Shown here in pieces: positions 34,311-42,499 of a DNA stretch of 49,702 nt. Where the stretch lies: contig PQAL01000025.1 in the NCBI GenBank assembly GCA_003105035.1, forward strand, positions 1-49,702, given 5' to 3'. A program made the position numbers and the translations under genes. Numbering within the stretch: position 1 is the stretch's first letter; each line of letters opens with the position of its first letter. This stretch comes from Anaerolineales bacterium. GTDB taxonomy: Bacteria; Chloroflexota; Anaerolineae; Anaerolineales; UBA4823. The notes under the pieces are model-generated. The model saw only the letters and a list, made by a program, of their open reading frames with translations. It did not search any database and had not been told where the DNA came from.

Positions 34311-35069
34311 ATGGCCAAGCATGATCTGAGCTTCCTTTTACCCGTCATGAATGCTGCGGGCTCATTAGGATTTACCCCCGATCTGCACGGGTCGTTGGAT
34401 TGGTCCCGGTTTGGCGCGTTCATTACCAACCCCATCAGCTTGCTGCCTCGCACCCCCGCGCATGGCATGCGTTTCATTGATTACCCAGGCGGTTTCCTGC
34501 TGCATACGGGGTATCCCAACCCTGGCCTGACGCATGTGCAGCGCCAGCATGCCCGGCATTGGCAGCATGCCCCTGTACTGGTGATCGTGCACCTGCTGGG
34601 CGGGAGCCCGGAAGAGCTATCAACAATGACACGCCGCCTCGAAAATATGGAGGGTGTCAGCGGGCTGGAGGTGGGCTTCCCTTACGAAGCTGATTCCGGC
34701 ATGGTTTCAGCTTGCCTCCAAGCCGCCAGCGGTGAACTGCCGGTGATCGCTCAACTGCCACCGGAGCGTTCCATGGAGCTTGCCTTGCTTGCCATTCAGG
34801 CTGGGGCTGCCATGGTCAGTCTGTCGGCCCCACGCGGCTTGCTCCCAACCCCAGGTGGTGAGCTGGTACAAGGCAGGCTGTTCGGACCAGCAGTTTTTCC
34901 CGCCGCATTGAAAGCGGTCAGCCGCCTGGCTCAGCTGGGTATCCCAACCATTGGTCGGGGTGGCATCTACGCTCAGGAGCATGTAATTGCCATGCAAAAG
35001 GCAGGGGCAGTAGCTGTCCAGCTCGATAGCGTCCTTTGGCGCGCAGCAGGCTACCGTATCTTAACTTGA
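34311..35069 (+). CDS. Dihydroorotate-dehydrogenase-like protein with altered active site
   Basis: 252-aa TIM-barrel protein of the PyrD family. PVMNAAGSLG near the start and the C-terminal LFGPAVFPAALKAV, IPTIGRGGIYAQE and AGAVAVQLDS (FMN phosphate region) are typical. However, the segment that normally holds Asn-x-Ser-Cys-Pro-Asn reads VGFPYEAD, and the usual catalytic-site Lys segment reads PVIAQLPPE, with Gln for Lys. It is also shorter than the usual 300 aa. FMN binding looks plausible, but dihydroorotate oxidation does not. AAGGAG lies 3 bases before ATG 34311. It may use the PyrK-like partner for a different reaction. Confidence 0.75.
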   Translation: MAKHDLSFLLPVMNAAGSLGFTPDLHGSLDWSRFGAFITNPISLLPRTPAHGMRFIDYPGGFLLHTGYPNPGLTHVQRQHARHWQHAPVLVIVHLLGGSPEELSTMTRRLENMEGVSGLEVGFPYEADSGMVSACLQAASGELPVIAQLPPERSMELALLAIQAGAAMVSLSAPRGLLPTPGGELVQGRLFGPAVFPAALKAVSRLAQLGIPTIGRGGIYAQEHVIAMQKAGAVAVQLDSVLWRAAGYRILT

Positions 35070-35079
35070 GGGTATTGCC

Positions 35080-35940
35080 ATGCAGGTATTGAAGATAGAT
35101 TCACAGGTGAAAGCATTTATTCGCCTCGAGGATGGGGCTAACGTAGGCTTGATCCAGGCTGAGGCGGGCATGCTGTTGATCGATACCGCTTCCTCTCCGG
35201 CTGATATACGGGGTTTATTGTCGGCTGTCGATGCCCGACCCGAGCAAGTGAACCAGGTGGTCAATACTCATTTTCACACCGACCACACCTGGGGCAACCA
35301 GCTGTTTGACTGCCCGATCCTGGCCCACCGCCTGTGCCTGGAACGGATGCGCCTCTCCTTACAGGATGAATGGAGCGTGGCAGAGCTGCATGCATATGTT
35401 ACCGAGTTAGAAAAGACCAACCCCCAAAAAGCTGAAGAGCTGCGCCTGCTGCTGCAGGAGCTACGCATAAAGCTGCCCAACCAGGTCTTTGAGCAAAAAG
35501 CTGAGGCTGAAATTGGTATCTTAAACTATATGGTGATCCACATGGGTGGGCACACCCCCGACTCAGCTATCGTATGGCTACCTGAGCGGGGTATCTTATT
35601 CGCGGCTGACCTGATCTTTCAGGGCCGCTACCCATATCTCTTTGACGCCAACATCCCTGATTGGATTGCCGCCTTGCAGCGTTTGATAGAATATCAGGCG
35701 CAGGTGATCATCCCCGGTCATGGGGTCCGTTGTAGTGATGCGGATATTGCCCATCTTAAAAATTATCTACAGGAGACGTGGGATCGAGCCCGTGAGCACA
35801 TTCGGCAGGGGCACACTATCGAGGAAACTGTCATAGATGCCGCATTCCCAATCTTCGCACCTGGCAAGTACGAGAAACTTCACCAGGCGAATATCCGCTA
35901 TATCTATGAGCAGATTGCCTCACCCCCTCTCGGTGAATGA
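35080..35940 (+). CDS. Metallo-beta-lactamase-fold hydrolase
   Basis: 286-aa soluble MBL-superfamily hydrolase. The zinc motif is THFHTDHTWGN (HxHxDH), followed by HMGGHTPDS, FAADLIF and a terminal-region PGHG, so the di-metal site looks complete. A long helical insertion (about 85-150, rich in Leu/Glu) lies between the first and second ligands. It starts 10 bp after the PyrD-like gene and belongs to the same operon. Substrate unknown; a glyoxalase II-like or lactonase-like thioester/ester hydrolase is possible. Confidence 0.88.
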   Translation: MQVLKIDSQVKAFIRLEDGANVGLIQAEAGMLLIDTASSPADIRGLLSAVDARPEQVNQVVNTHFHTDHTWGNQLFDCPILAHRLCLERMRLSLQDEWSVAELHAYVTELEKTNPQKAEELRLLLQELRIKLPNQVFEQKAEAEIGILNYMVIHMGGHTPDSAIVWLPERGILFAADLIFQGRYPYLFDANIPDWIAALQRLIEYQAQVIIPGHGVRCSDADIAHLKNYLQETWDRAREHIRQGHTIEETVIDAAFPIFAPGKYEKLHQANIRYIYEQIASPPLGE

Positions 35941-35956
35941 GAAATATTGAAAATGG

Positions 35957-37225
35957 TTACGGATTAGCCGCCAGGAAATCCAGGGCATATTGGGCATCCT
36001 GGTAACCTGGGCGGTATTCCAGTGCCTTCTGCCAGTCAGCGGCAGCTTCCAGCTTCTTACCCATGCGGTACATGGCCCAACCGTGCCACAGCAATGCTTC
36101 CTCCGAATTGGGGGTACGCTCCAGGGCATATTCTGTCACCGTCAGCAGCTCAGCCGTCATCCCGGCGTGGAAATACGCAAAGAACGGCCCAAACTGGTAG
36201 CGCAGCATGCGCTGGTAAAGGCCAAGGTTTCGAGCGGTATCATAGGCGCTGGCAGCCTCGCCATTGCGGTCAAAATACACCAGGTTGCTGCCCAGGTTGA
36301 ACCAGGCATAAGCGTTCTTGGGCTGGCTTTGCGTTTCTGCCTGCGAGACCTCCAGGGCATGCTGGCGATTGAGATCGGGGTCCCAGTTGCCTCCCAGGAT
36401 ATCCTTGACGGCCGCTTCTTGTGCAGGCGGATAGGCCAGCAGGTAAACCCGGTTAAAAATTTGCCAGTAGCTATCCAGTGTGCTGGCTGGGATGACCTGG
36501 TTGGGGCCATGGAAGCTGTCTTGCCCGGTGAAAGTGTCGCTGGTCTCGTCATAACCGGTCAGCAGCAGGTAATGTGCTGCCCACAGGTCATCGTTCGGCC
36601 AGTAGGGCTGTTCGAAAAAGAAGCTCTCTTCAATCATCACCGGGATGCCAGCGGCAATCAGTTGTTTCAATAGATCCAGATCACCCCCCACGCGGAATTC
36701 CGAATTTAGCCAGCCAGCATGCGTGCGCACGAAATATACCAGTTCTTCAGGGTTCACATTACGGTCTTCGGTGATCGGCTTTACCAGCTTGGAAATGTCT
36801 TCCTGGTTGCCTTGCCAGCCATAATAGCGCAGGTACAGTGCCAGGGTGGCCGGCCCGCAGTTGTTGGGGGTTTGCTGCTCCCATAAGGGAGCCGGCAGCT
36901 CAACCTTGCCCGGGATGGGCGTGGGGCTTGGCGCTGGCGTGGCTGTAGGGGCCTGGGTGGGTGATGGCTGGTCAGCTGCCAGAGCGGACAGTGGTGTGGC
37001 TATGCTCGTGGGGATTTGGGTGGGCAGCACGACAGCTTCAGCTGCCGTGGGGAAGGGTTTTACCGGGTGGATCACCCCCCGCAGGTAGGTCATGGCGATG
37101 TCCACTTGCCAATCGATCCTGGATCTGATGGAGGGTGTGTTAAAAGCGACAAAGATTAACATTGCCAGCCCGAGGATAGCCATGAGGCAGGCTATCAGCA
37201 GCTGTCTGGTGTGGGTTTTAAACAT
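35957..37225 (-). CDS. C39-like peptidase domain protein with TPR repeats
   Basis: About 422 aa, membrane-anchored and facing out: N-terminal helix (about 6-28), a Thr/Pro-rich linker (about 65-105), then a C39-type papain-like domain with catalytic C123 in TPNNCGPATLAL, H218 in AAHYLLLTGYD and D236 in GQDSFHG, and finally tetratricopeptide-like helices (about 290-420; NAYAWFNLGSNLVYFDRNGEA, then EEALLWHGWAMYRMGKKLEAA). The frame reaches 37294; ATG 37225 gives a clean signal anchor. C39 domains usually cut leader peptides at double-Gly; here the Cys/His/Asp triad is intact. It is divergent from miaB. Confidence 0.82.
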   Translation of the reverse strand: MFKTHTRQLLIACLMAILGLAMLIFVAFNTPSIRSRIDWQVDIAMTYLRGVIHPVKPFPTAAEAVVLPTQIPTSIATPLSALAADQPSPTQAPTATPAPSPTPIPGKVELPAPLWEQQTPNNCGPATLALYLRYYGWQGNQEDISKLVKPITEDRNVNPEELVYFVRTHAGWLNSEFRVGGDLDLLKQLIAAGIPVMIEESFFFEQPYWPNDDLWAAHYLLLTGYDETSDTFTGQDSFHGPNQVIPASTLDSYWQIFNRVYLLAYPPAQEAAVKDILGGNWDPDLNRQHALEVSQAETQSQPKNAYAWFNLGSNLVYFDRNGEAASAYDTARNLGLYQRMLRYQFGPFFAYFHAGMTAELLTVTEYALERTPNSEEALLWHGWAMYRMGKKLEAAADWQKALEYRPGYQDAQYALDFLAANP

Positions 37226-37326
37226 AGGCGCAATTCTACCATCTGACATTAATGGATTGATTAGAAATCTGTGAGCAGCCCACTTGCTGCTCATGAGATT
37301 TTCATCAGGGAGGAAAACCGCTCAAT

Positions 37327-37332
37327 TATAAT
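37327..37332 (+). promoter_or_regulatory. Candidate -10 box of miaB (leaderless start)
   Basis: Perfect TATAAT ending 7 bases before the miaB ATG at 37340. Transcription would start at the ATG itself. No clear -35 hexamer was found. AGGGAGG at 37307-37313 is too far upstream to serve this ATG. Confidence 0.4.
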
Positions 37333-37339
37333 ACCCGGC

Positions 37340-38689
37340 ATGAAATATCACATTTGGACTGAGGGTTGCCAGATGAATGTAGCCGATTCTCAGCGCGTAT
37401 CCTCTGCTCTCGAGCGCCTGGGGTTGAGCCTTTCGAACAGTGCTGAAGAAGCGGATGTCATCGTGCTCAACACTTGCGTGGTGCGCCAGAGTGCCGAGAA
37501 TAAGGCGTCCGGAAGGCTCTTCTCATTAAAACCCTTGAAAGAGAAAAAACCTGAGCTGGTGATCAACCTGATGGGCTGCATGGTGGGTGTGAAAGGGCAT
37601 GAGCAACTGCAAAAACGCTTCCCATTTGTGGATGTTTTTTCTCCACCCTCCGACCCAGCCCCCCTGATTGCCTTCCTGACCCAGGATGAAACCCACCGGA
37701 TGGAAATGGAAGAGACCCGCAATCGCTTTGCCCTGATGGACGGCGATTTAAGCGCTGAATCGGCATTACCCCTGCCAGTCGCTGAGCGTGGCCGCCTGGT
37801 TTCAGCCCACGTTCCGGTGGTGTTGGGATGTTCGCATGCCTGTAGTTTTTGCATCATCCCCTACCGGCGGGGCGTGGAGCGCAGCCGCCCGGTGGATACG
37901 ATCCTGGCTGAGGTGCGTGCCTTGGTGGCTCAAGGTGTGCGTGAGGTGACATTCCTGGGGCAGATTGTTGATCGCTATGGCAAGGATATCCCTGAAGGCC
38001 CCAATCTGGCCGGTCTGCTGCGCATGGCGCATGATATTGAGGGCTTGGAGCGCATCCGTTTCCTCACCTCACACCCCAACTGGATGACCGACGAGCTGCT
38101 GGACGCGGTTGCAGAACTGCCCAAGGTGGTGCCACACATTGAGGTCCCTGTCCAGGCAGGGGATGACCAGGTGTTAGCCAATATGCGGCGTGGTTATACC
38201 GCAGAGGAGTACCGCCGCCTGGTGGCTAAGATTCGTGCTCGTTTGGATGGGGATTTCCCGGGTGTTTCGATTGCCACGGATATCATCGTGGGCTTTCCTG
38301 GGGAGACTGTGGAGCAATTCCAACACACCTATGACCTGCTGGAAGAGCAACAGCTGGATGTGGCCCACCTGGCGCGTTATTCACCTCGCCCGGGGACGGT
38401 CGCTAACCGGCGTTTTGCCGATGATGTGGCAGAGGACGAAAAGATGCGCCGCTTCCGTCTCCTGGAAACCCAGCAGGAACGGATCGCTACTTCTATTGCC
38501 CAGCGTTATTTGGGCAAAACCGTGAATGTGCTCTTTGAAGAGCAGGTTAAAGGACGTTGGAAGGGGCGCACCACCACCAATAAGCTGGTTTTCCTTGAAT
38601 CTGGGGATGATCTTACCGGACAGCGATTGGATGTGCGTATCAAATGGGCGGGTCCATGGTCAATGCAGGGAGAAATGCTGCGTTTGTAA
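37340..38689 (+). CDS. miaB: tRNA methylthiotransferase MiaB
   Basis: Radical-SAM enzyme that adds a methylthio group to i6A37 of tRNA; 449 aa. N-terminal UPF0004 cluster cysteines C10, C46 and C80; radical SAM motif CSHACSFC (C164, C168, C171); and a TRAM domain at the end (LGKTVNVLFE, RTTTNKLVF). It thus carries two 4Fe-4S clusters. The frame begins at GTG 37271, but the family's usual N-terminus MKYHIWTEGCQMN begins at ATG 37340. It lies divergent from the C39-like gene. QueG, another tRNA-modification enzyme, is 2.6 kb downstream. Confidence 0.96.
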   Translation: MKYHIWTEGCQMNVADSQRVSSALERLGLSLSNSAEEADVIVLNTCVVRQSAENKASGRLFSLKPLKEKKPELVINLMGCMVGVKGHEQLQKRFPFVDVFSPPSDPAPLIAFLTQDETHRMEMEETRNRFALMDGDLSAESALPLPVAERGRLVSAHVPVVLGCSHACSFCIIPYRRGVERSRPVDTILAEVRALVAQGVREVTFLGQIVDRYGKDIPEGPNLAGLLRMAHDIEGLERIRFLTSHPNWMTDELLDAVAELPKVVPHIEVPVQAGDDQVLANMRRGYTAEEYRRLVAKIRARLDGDFPGVSIATDIIVGFPGETVEQFQHTYDLLEEQQLDVAHLARYSPRPGTVANRRFADDVAEDEKMRRFRLLETQQERIATSIAQRYLGKTVNVLFEEQVKGRWKGRTTTNKLVFLESGDDLTGQRLDVRIKWAGPWSMQGEMLRL

Positions 38690-38704
38690 TTCCTTGTAAA
38701 CCTG

Positions 38705-38740
38705 TTGAACATTCTCAAAGAAAATCGTGTATATTGTAAT
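38705..38740 (+). promoter_or_regulatory. Candidate promoter before the first NBR1-Ig lipoprotein gene
   Basis: TTGAAC at 38705-38710 and, about 17-19 bases on, TGTATA/TATATT overlapping at 38728-38735. About 100 bases separate it from the ATG at 38841. Plausible but not strong. Confidence 0.4.
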
Positions 38741-38840
38741 AGCGAGAGGTTTGTATCCGGATTTTGGGGTTCCCCCGGAACTTTATTCCTCTTGCGTGCG
38801 TCTTTAATTGTGTAATGATGTTTTATCTATGGAGGATCTT

Positions 38841-40034
38841 ATGTTCGTGAAGAGAATACGCCCCTTGCTGTTCATAATTGGTGCCATGCTTCTCCTGGCA
38901 GCCTGCAATTTTCCGGGTGGCACCGAAGAACCGACGATGAGCCCCGATATGATCTATACGGCAGCTGCCCAAACCCTGACAGCCCAGGAAACCCAGGCTG
39001 CTTTGGGGACGCCGATCGTGCTGCCAAGCACGACCTCCACGGCGGTCCCGTTTGTGACCGTCACACCTGCGCTGCCGACGAATACCACTATCCCCACCAG
39101 CACGCTGCCGCCAACGAATACTCCCATCCCGCCGACAGCTACGCCCATCCCGATTCCCTGTGACCGGGCCTCCTTTGTCAAGGATGTGAGCGTCCCCGAT
39201 AATACGGAGATCGCCGCCGGTGGCACTTTTGTGAAGACTTGGCGCTTGAAGAACAACGGTGCCTGCACATGGACTTCGGGTTATACCGTTTACTTCTACA
39301 ATGGTGACGCCATGAGCGGTCCGGCTTCCACCCAGCTAACCAATGGCACTGTGCCGCCAGGCAGCACCATTGATGTTTCCGTGACCTTGATCGCGCCCAC
39401 CACGCCGGGTACATACAAGGGTAACTGGCGCTTACGCAACGCGGGTGGCACGTCATTCGGCATTGGCGAAGGCGGTGACCAAAGCTTTTGGGTGCAGATC
39501 AAGTCAGTCACTCCCACTCCCACCCCGCAGCCGACTTCTTCTTACACGATGTCGTATGACTTTATTGCCAAGGGATCCAGCGCCACCTGGCGGAATGCCA
39601 CCACTCAGCTTCCTTGGGGTGACCCCGATGACGACTCGCCCGGTGTGGCAGTCAACGTTGCTAATGTCAAGATGGAAGACGGGGGCACCTACGCCAGCTT
39701 GCTGGCCACCTATCCGCAGAAGATCACCGATGGGATGATCCTTGGTCTCTACCCCGCCTATACCATCCAGACCAATGATCACCTGCGGACCAAGATTGGC
39801 CTGCGTTATAACTGCGGAAATGGCAGTGTCAAGTTCCAGATCCGCTATATTGAAGGTGCCTCGGAGGTTACTGTGGGCGAATGGATAGAAAATTGTGACG
39901 GCATGCTGTCCTCCCTGGATGTCAACCTCTCCGCCCTGGTGGGCCACACGGTCCAGTTTGAGCTGGTAGTGTTTGCCAATGGCACCTGGAGTAACGATTA
40001 TGCCTTGTGGGTGGCTCCCCGTATCGAAAGATAG
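38841..40034 (+). CDS. NBR1-Ig-like domain lipoprotein, copy 1
   Basis: 397-aa surface lipoprotein. A signal peptide ending LLAAC gives the lipidated Cys; next comes a YTAAAQTLTAQ helix, a Thr/Pro spacer, an NBR1-type Ig fold (about 108-215; DRASFVKDVSVPDNTEI, TWRLKNNGACTWTSGY, APTTPGTYKGNWRLRN), a second spacer and a C-terminal beta-rich domain (MSYDFIAKGSS ... WVAPRIER) of unknown function. GGAGG lies 5 bases before ATG 38841. NBR1-Ig domains are adhesion or binding modules; a ligand is not deducible. A second paralogue follows after 180 bp. Confidence 0.85.
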   Translation: MFVKRIRPLLFIIGAMLLLAACNFPGGTEEPTMSPDMIYTAAAQTLTAQETQAALGTPIVLPSTTSTAVPFVTVTPALPTNTTIPTSTLPPTNTPIPPTATPIPIPCDRASFVKDVSVPDNTEIAAGGTFVKTWRLKNNGACTWTSGYTVYFYNGDAMSGPASTQLTNGTVPPGSTIDVSVTLIAPTTPGTYKGNWRLRNAGGTSFGIGEGGDQSFWVQIKSVTPTPTPQPTSSYTMSYDFIAKGSSATWRNATTQLPWGDPDDDSPGVAVNVANVKMEDGGTYASLLATYPQKITDGMILGLYPAYTIQTNDHLRTKIGLRYNCGNGSVKFQIRYIEGASEVTVGEWIENCDGMLSSLDVNLSALVGHTVQFELVVFANGTWSNDYALWVAPRIER

Positions 40035-40073
40035 GCGGGCAAAAGACATTTCCATAATACTCACATAGGGTTA

Positions 40074-40121
40074 AGGCGGCAGGGTAACCGTGGTATCATA
40101 AAGCCGGCGTACCTGCCGCCT
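40074..40121. repeat. 10-bp inverted repeat between the lipoprotein genes
   Basis: AGGCGGCAGG (40074-40083) and CCTGCCGCCT (40112-40121) form a stem with a 28-base loop. Only CT-rich sequence follows, so termination is weak at best. Confidence 0.55.
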
Positions 40122-40217
40122 CTTGCTGTTCTTCACGGGCAAGCTGCTTAAATAACTAGTTTAATAGGAGAATACCAGGGTAACTATCACTAACTACCCT
40201 ACAAGATTGAGGAAAGA

Positions 40218-41261
40218 ATGAAAAAGAAAGAATTGCTGTATATCATTGGGTTGCTGACCCTGCCGCTGATTCTGATCGGTTGCAGGTCAAAAGCAACTGC
40301 CTCCCCCACCGCCAACCCTGAGCTTATATACACTGCGGCTGCCCAAACTGCCGATGCGCGGCTGACGCAGATCTTCGCCTCCACCCCGTCAGCGACCCCC
40401 GTCACTCCCAGCCCGACCGTCGACCTCGTAAAGACCATGGCAGCCCAAACCGCGGCTGCCCTGCTGACCCAGTCAGTCGGTTTAACTCCCTCCCCAACGC
40501 GGACAGCTGGCACCACGCCAGTACCGCCAGGGCCATCGGGTGACCGGGCAATTTTCGTGGCTGACGTGTCCATCCCGGATGGGCAGGTGATTGCTCCAGG
40601 GGCTGCCTTCACCAAGATATGGAAGATCCAGAATGCTGGCAGCTCCACCTGGACGACATCCTATTCTCTGGCTTTTGTCAGTGGCGAGAAGATGGGCACC
40701 ATCTCGTCGGTTTCCCTGCCACAGTCGGTCGCGCCTGGTGCTCAGATCGATATATCGGTTGATCTGGTAGCACCCACCACACCGGGCAGCTACCAGGGCT
40801 ATTGGAAGATGAAAAATTCGGCCGGGCAGTTTTTTAACGATTCGGTCTACGTGTTGATCACTGTCGGTGCGGGAGGGGCAACCCCGACGGCGGGCACACC
40901 TGGTGTGACCCCCGTGTCCACCTCCACGGGCATCCCCAGTAACCCAGTGACCAGCCTGACCATGGCGGTTGACCAGGGTACCTACCAGGGACCTTGCCCA
41001 CACTCATTCTTTTTCACTGCCACGTTCACGCTTAATCAAGCGGCGACCCTTACCTACGTCCTGGAAGCTGGTTCCGACACACCAGGTTTTACCTTTGTCT
41101 TGCCCGGGGCACAAACCCGTACGTTCGATGCCGGAACTTACTCTATCCCGTCTGAGTTGACTTTCATCAGTAGTGGGTCGGGTTGGGTGAGGTTGCATAT
41201 CTCCAGCCCGGTGGACATGGCCTCCAACCAGGCGGCATTCAGCCTGACCTGTACCCCCTGA
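40218..41261 (+). CDS. NBR1-Ig-like domain lipoprotein, copy 2
   Basis: 347-aa paralogue of the upstream gene: lipobox LIGC, the same ELIYTAAAQTADARLTQ helix, now repeated as VKTMAAQTAAALLTQ, Thr/Pro spacers and one NBR1-Ig domain (about 108-215; DRAIFVADVSIPDGQVI, APTTPGSYQGYWKMKN). The C-terminal domain differs from copy 1 (a beta-sandwich-like region with TYVLEAGSDTPGFTFVL). GAGGAAAG precedes ATG 40218 and a strong terminator follows at 41284. The pair probably arose by duplication followed by exchange of the last domain. Confidence 0.85.
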   Translation: MKKKELLYIIGLLTLPLILIGCRSKATASPTANPELIYTAAAQTADARLTQIFASTPSATPVTPSPTVDLVKTMAAQTAAALLTQSVGLTPSPTRTAGTTPVPPGPSGDRAIFVADVSIPDGQVIAPGAAFTKIWKIQNAGSSTWTTSYSLAFVSGEKMGTISSVSLPQSVAPGAQIDISVDLVAPTTPGSYQGYWKMKNSAGQFFNDSVYVLITVGAGGATPTAGTPGVTPVSTSTGIPSNPVTSLTMAVDQGTYQGPCPHSFFFTATFTLNQAATLTYVLEAGSDTPGFTFVLPGAQTRTFDAGTYSIPSELTFISSGSGWVRLHISSPVDMASNQAAFSLTCTP

Positions 41262-41283
41262 GGCACGCCTCCCAAGGGAAAGC

Positions 41284-41324
41284 ATTGTAGCGCAAGAGTG
41301 ATTCTTGCGCTACAATTTATTTAA
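41284..41324 (+). terminator. Strong terminator after the second NBR1-Ig gene
   Basis: Perfect 14-bp stem ATTGTAGCGCAAGA/TCTTGCGCTACAAT with a 5-base loop, followed by TTATTT. Confidence 0.9.
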
Positions 41325-41338
41325 AGCGGCTGCCCATC

Positions 41339-42499
41339 ATGAATCTGACCCAGGTGATTAAAAAACAAGCTCGATCTCTCGGATTTTCTCTGGTGGGGGT
41401 CACTGGTTGTGACCCTGTACCTCATGTCGAAGTTTTCCAGGCCTGGCTTGCGCAAGGCCGGTGTGGCGAGATGGCATATTTAAATTCTGAACGTTCCCGG
41501 CAGATGCGCGCTCATCCAGGCTTATTGTTGCCGGGCTGTCGTTCGATCCTCGTATTGGCAACCCGTTACCTGACACCATCTCCCCTTCACCTGGGAGCAG
41601 GGCCGAACCATCAATTACATGGCAGGATCGCCGCCTACGCATGGGGAGAGGATTACCATGAAGTGCTCCCTGGGAGATTGCGTGCCTTGGTCGAGTATAT
41701 TGAGGGCCAGGTAGGCCATGCAGTTCCCAACCGATGCTATACCGATACTGGCCCCATCCTGGAACGTGAGCTGGCCCAGCGCGCTGGTCTGGGTTGGATC
41801 GGCAAAAATACCAGCCTGATCAGCCCATCTGGCGGGTCATATTATCTTTTAGCTGAGGTCCTGCTCGGGTTGGAATTGGAGCCCGACCCGCCCGTTGTGG
41901 CTGACCGTTGCGGTACCTGCCAGCGGTGCGTTGCAGCCTGCCCAACCGCCTGCATCCTGCCTGACCGTACCCTGGATGCCCGGCGGTGTATTTCGTATCT
42001 GACCATCGAGTTGAAAGGCTCTATTCCTCCCGAATTGCGGACTTCCATACAAGGTTGGGTGTTCGGCTGCGACGTCTGCCAGCAGGTCTGCCCGTGGAAT
42101 CGTTTTGCTGCTGGCGAGGAAAGTCCCTTGTTCGACCATCGGCTGGCTGATTCATCCCCCGACTTGCTGACCGAGTTGGGCCTTTCGAACGTGGCCTTCA
42201 ACCGCAAGTATCGCCACAGCCCGCTTAGCCGTACGAAACGCAGGGGTTATTTGCGCAACATCTCCGTGGCCCTGGGCAACTTGCGAGATAATGGAGCCGT
42301 GCCCGCCTTGACGGAAGTTATAATGCATGAGCCCGAGGCATTGGTCCGCTCCCATGCAGCCTGGGCCCTGGGAAGGATCCGGACCCAGGCGTCTGAACAG
42401 GCATTAAAGCAAGCCTTGGACCGTGAAGCTGACGTGCTTGTGATCTCCGAGATTCATTCAGCGCTTGAGTCAATTGTGCCAAACTCGAATAACAGGTGA
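41339..42499 (+). CDS. queG: Epoxyqueuosine reductase
   Basis: Cobalamin-dependent enzyme that converts epoxyqueuosine to queuosine in tRNA wobble position 34; cytosolic, 386 aa. Features in order: AYAWGEDYHEVL, CYTDTGPILERELAQRAGLGWIGKN (given here as YTDTGPILERELA and GWIGKN), two 4Fe-4S clusters in CGTCQRCVAACPT and CDVCQQVCPWN, and C-terminal HEAT-like repeats (RNISVALGNLRD, RSHAAWALGRI). These are the full QueG layout. It begins 15 bp after the terminator. The next gene overlaps its stop. Confidence 0.96.
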   Translation: MNLTQVIKKQARSLGFSLVGVTGCDPVPHVEVFQAWLAQGRCGEMAYLNSERSRQMRAHPGLLLPGCRSILVLATRYLTPSPLHLGAGPNHQLHGRIAAYAWGEDYHEVLPGRLRALVEYIEGQVGHAVPNRCYTDTGPILERELAQRAGLGWIGKNTSLISPSGGSYYLLAEVLLGLELEPDPPVVADRCGTCQRCVAACPTACILPDRTLDARRCISYLTIELKGSIPPELRTSIQGWVFGCDVCQQVCPWNRFAAGEESPLFDHRLADSSPDLLTELGLSNVAFNRKYRHSPLSRTKRRGYLRNISVALGNLRDNGAVPALTEVIMHEPEALVRSHAAWALGRIRTQASEQALKQALDREADVLVISEIHSALESIVPNSNNR

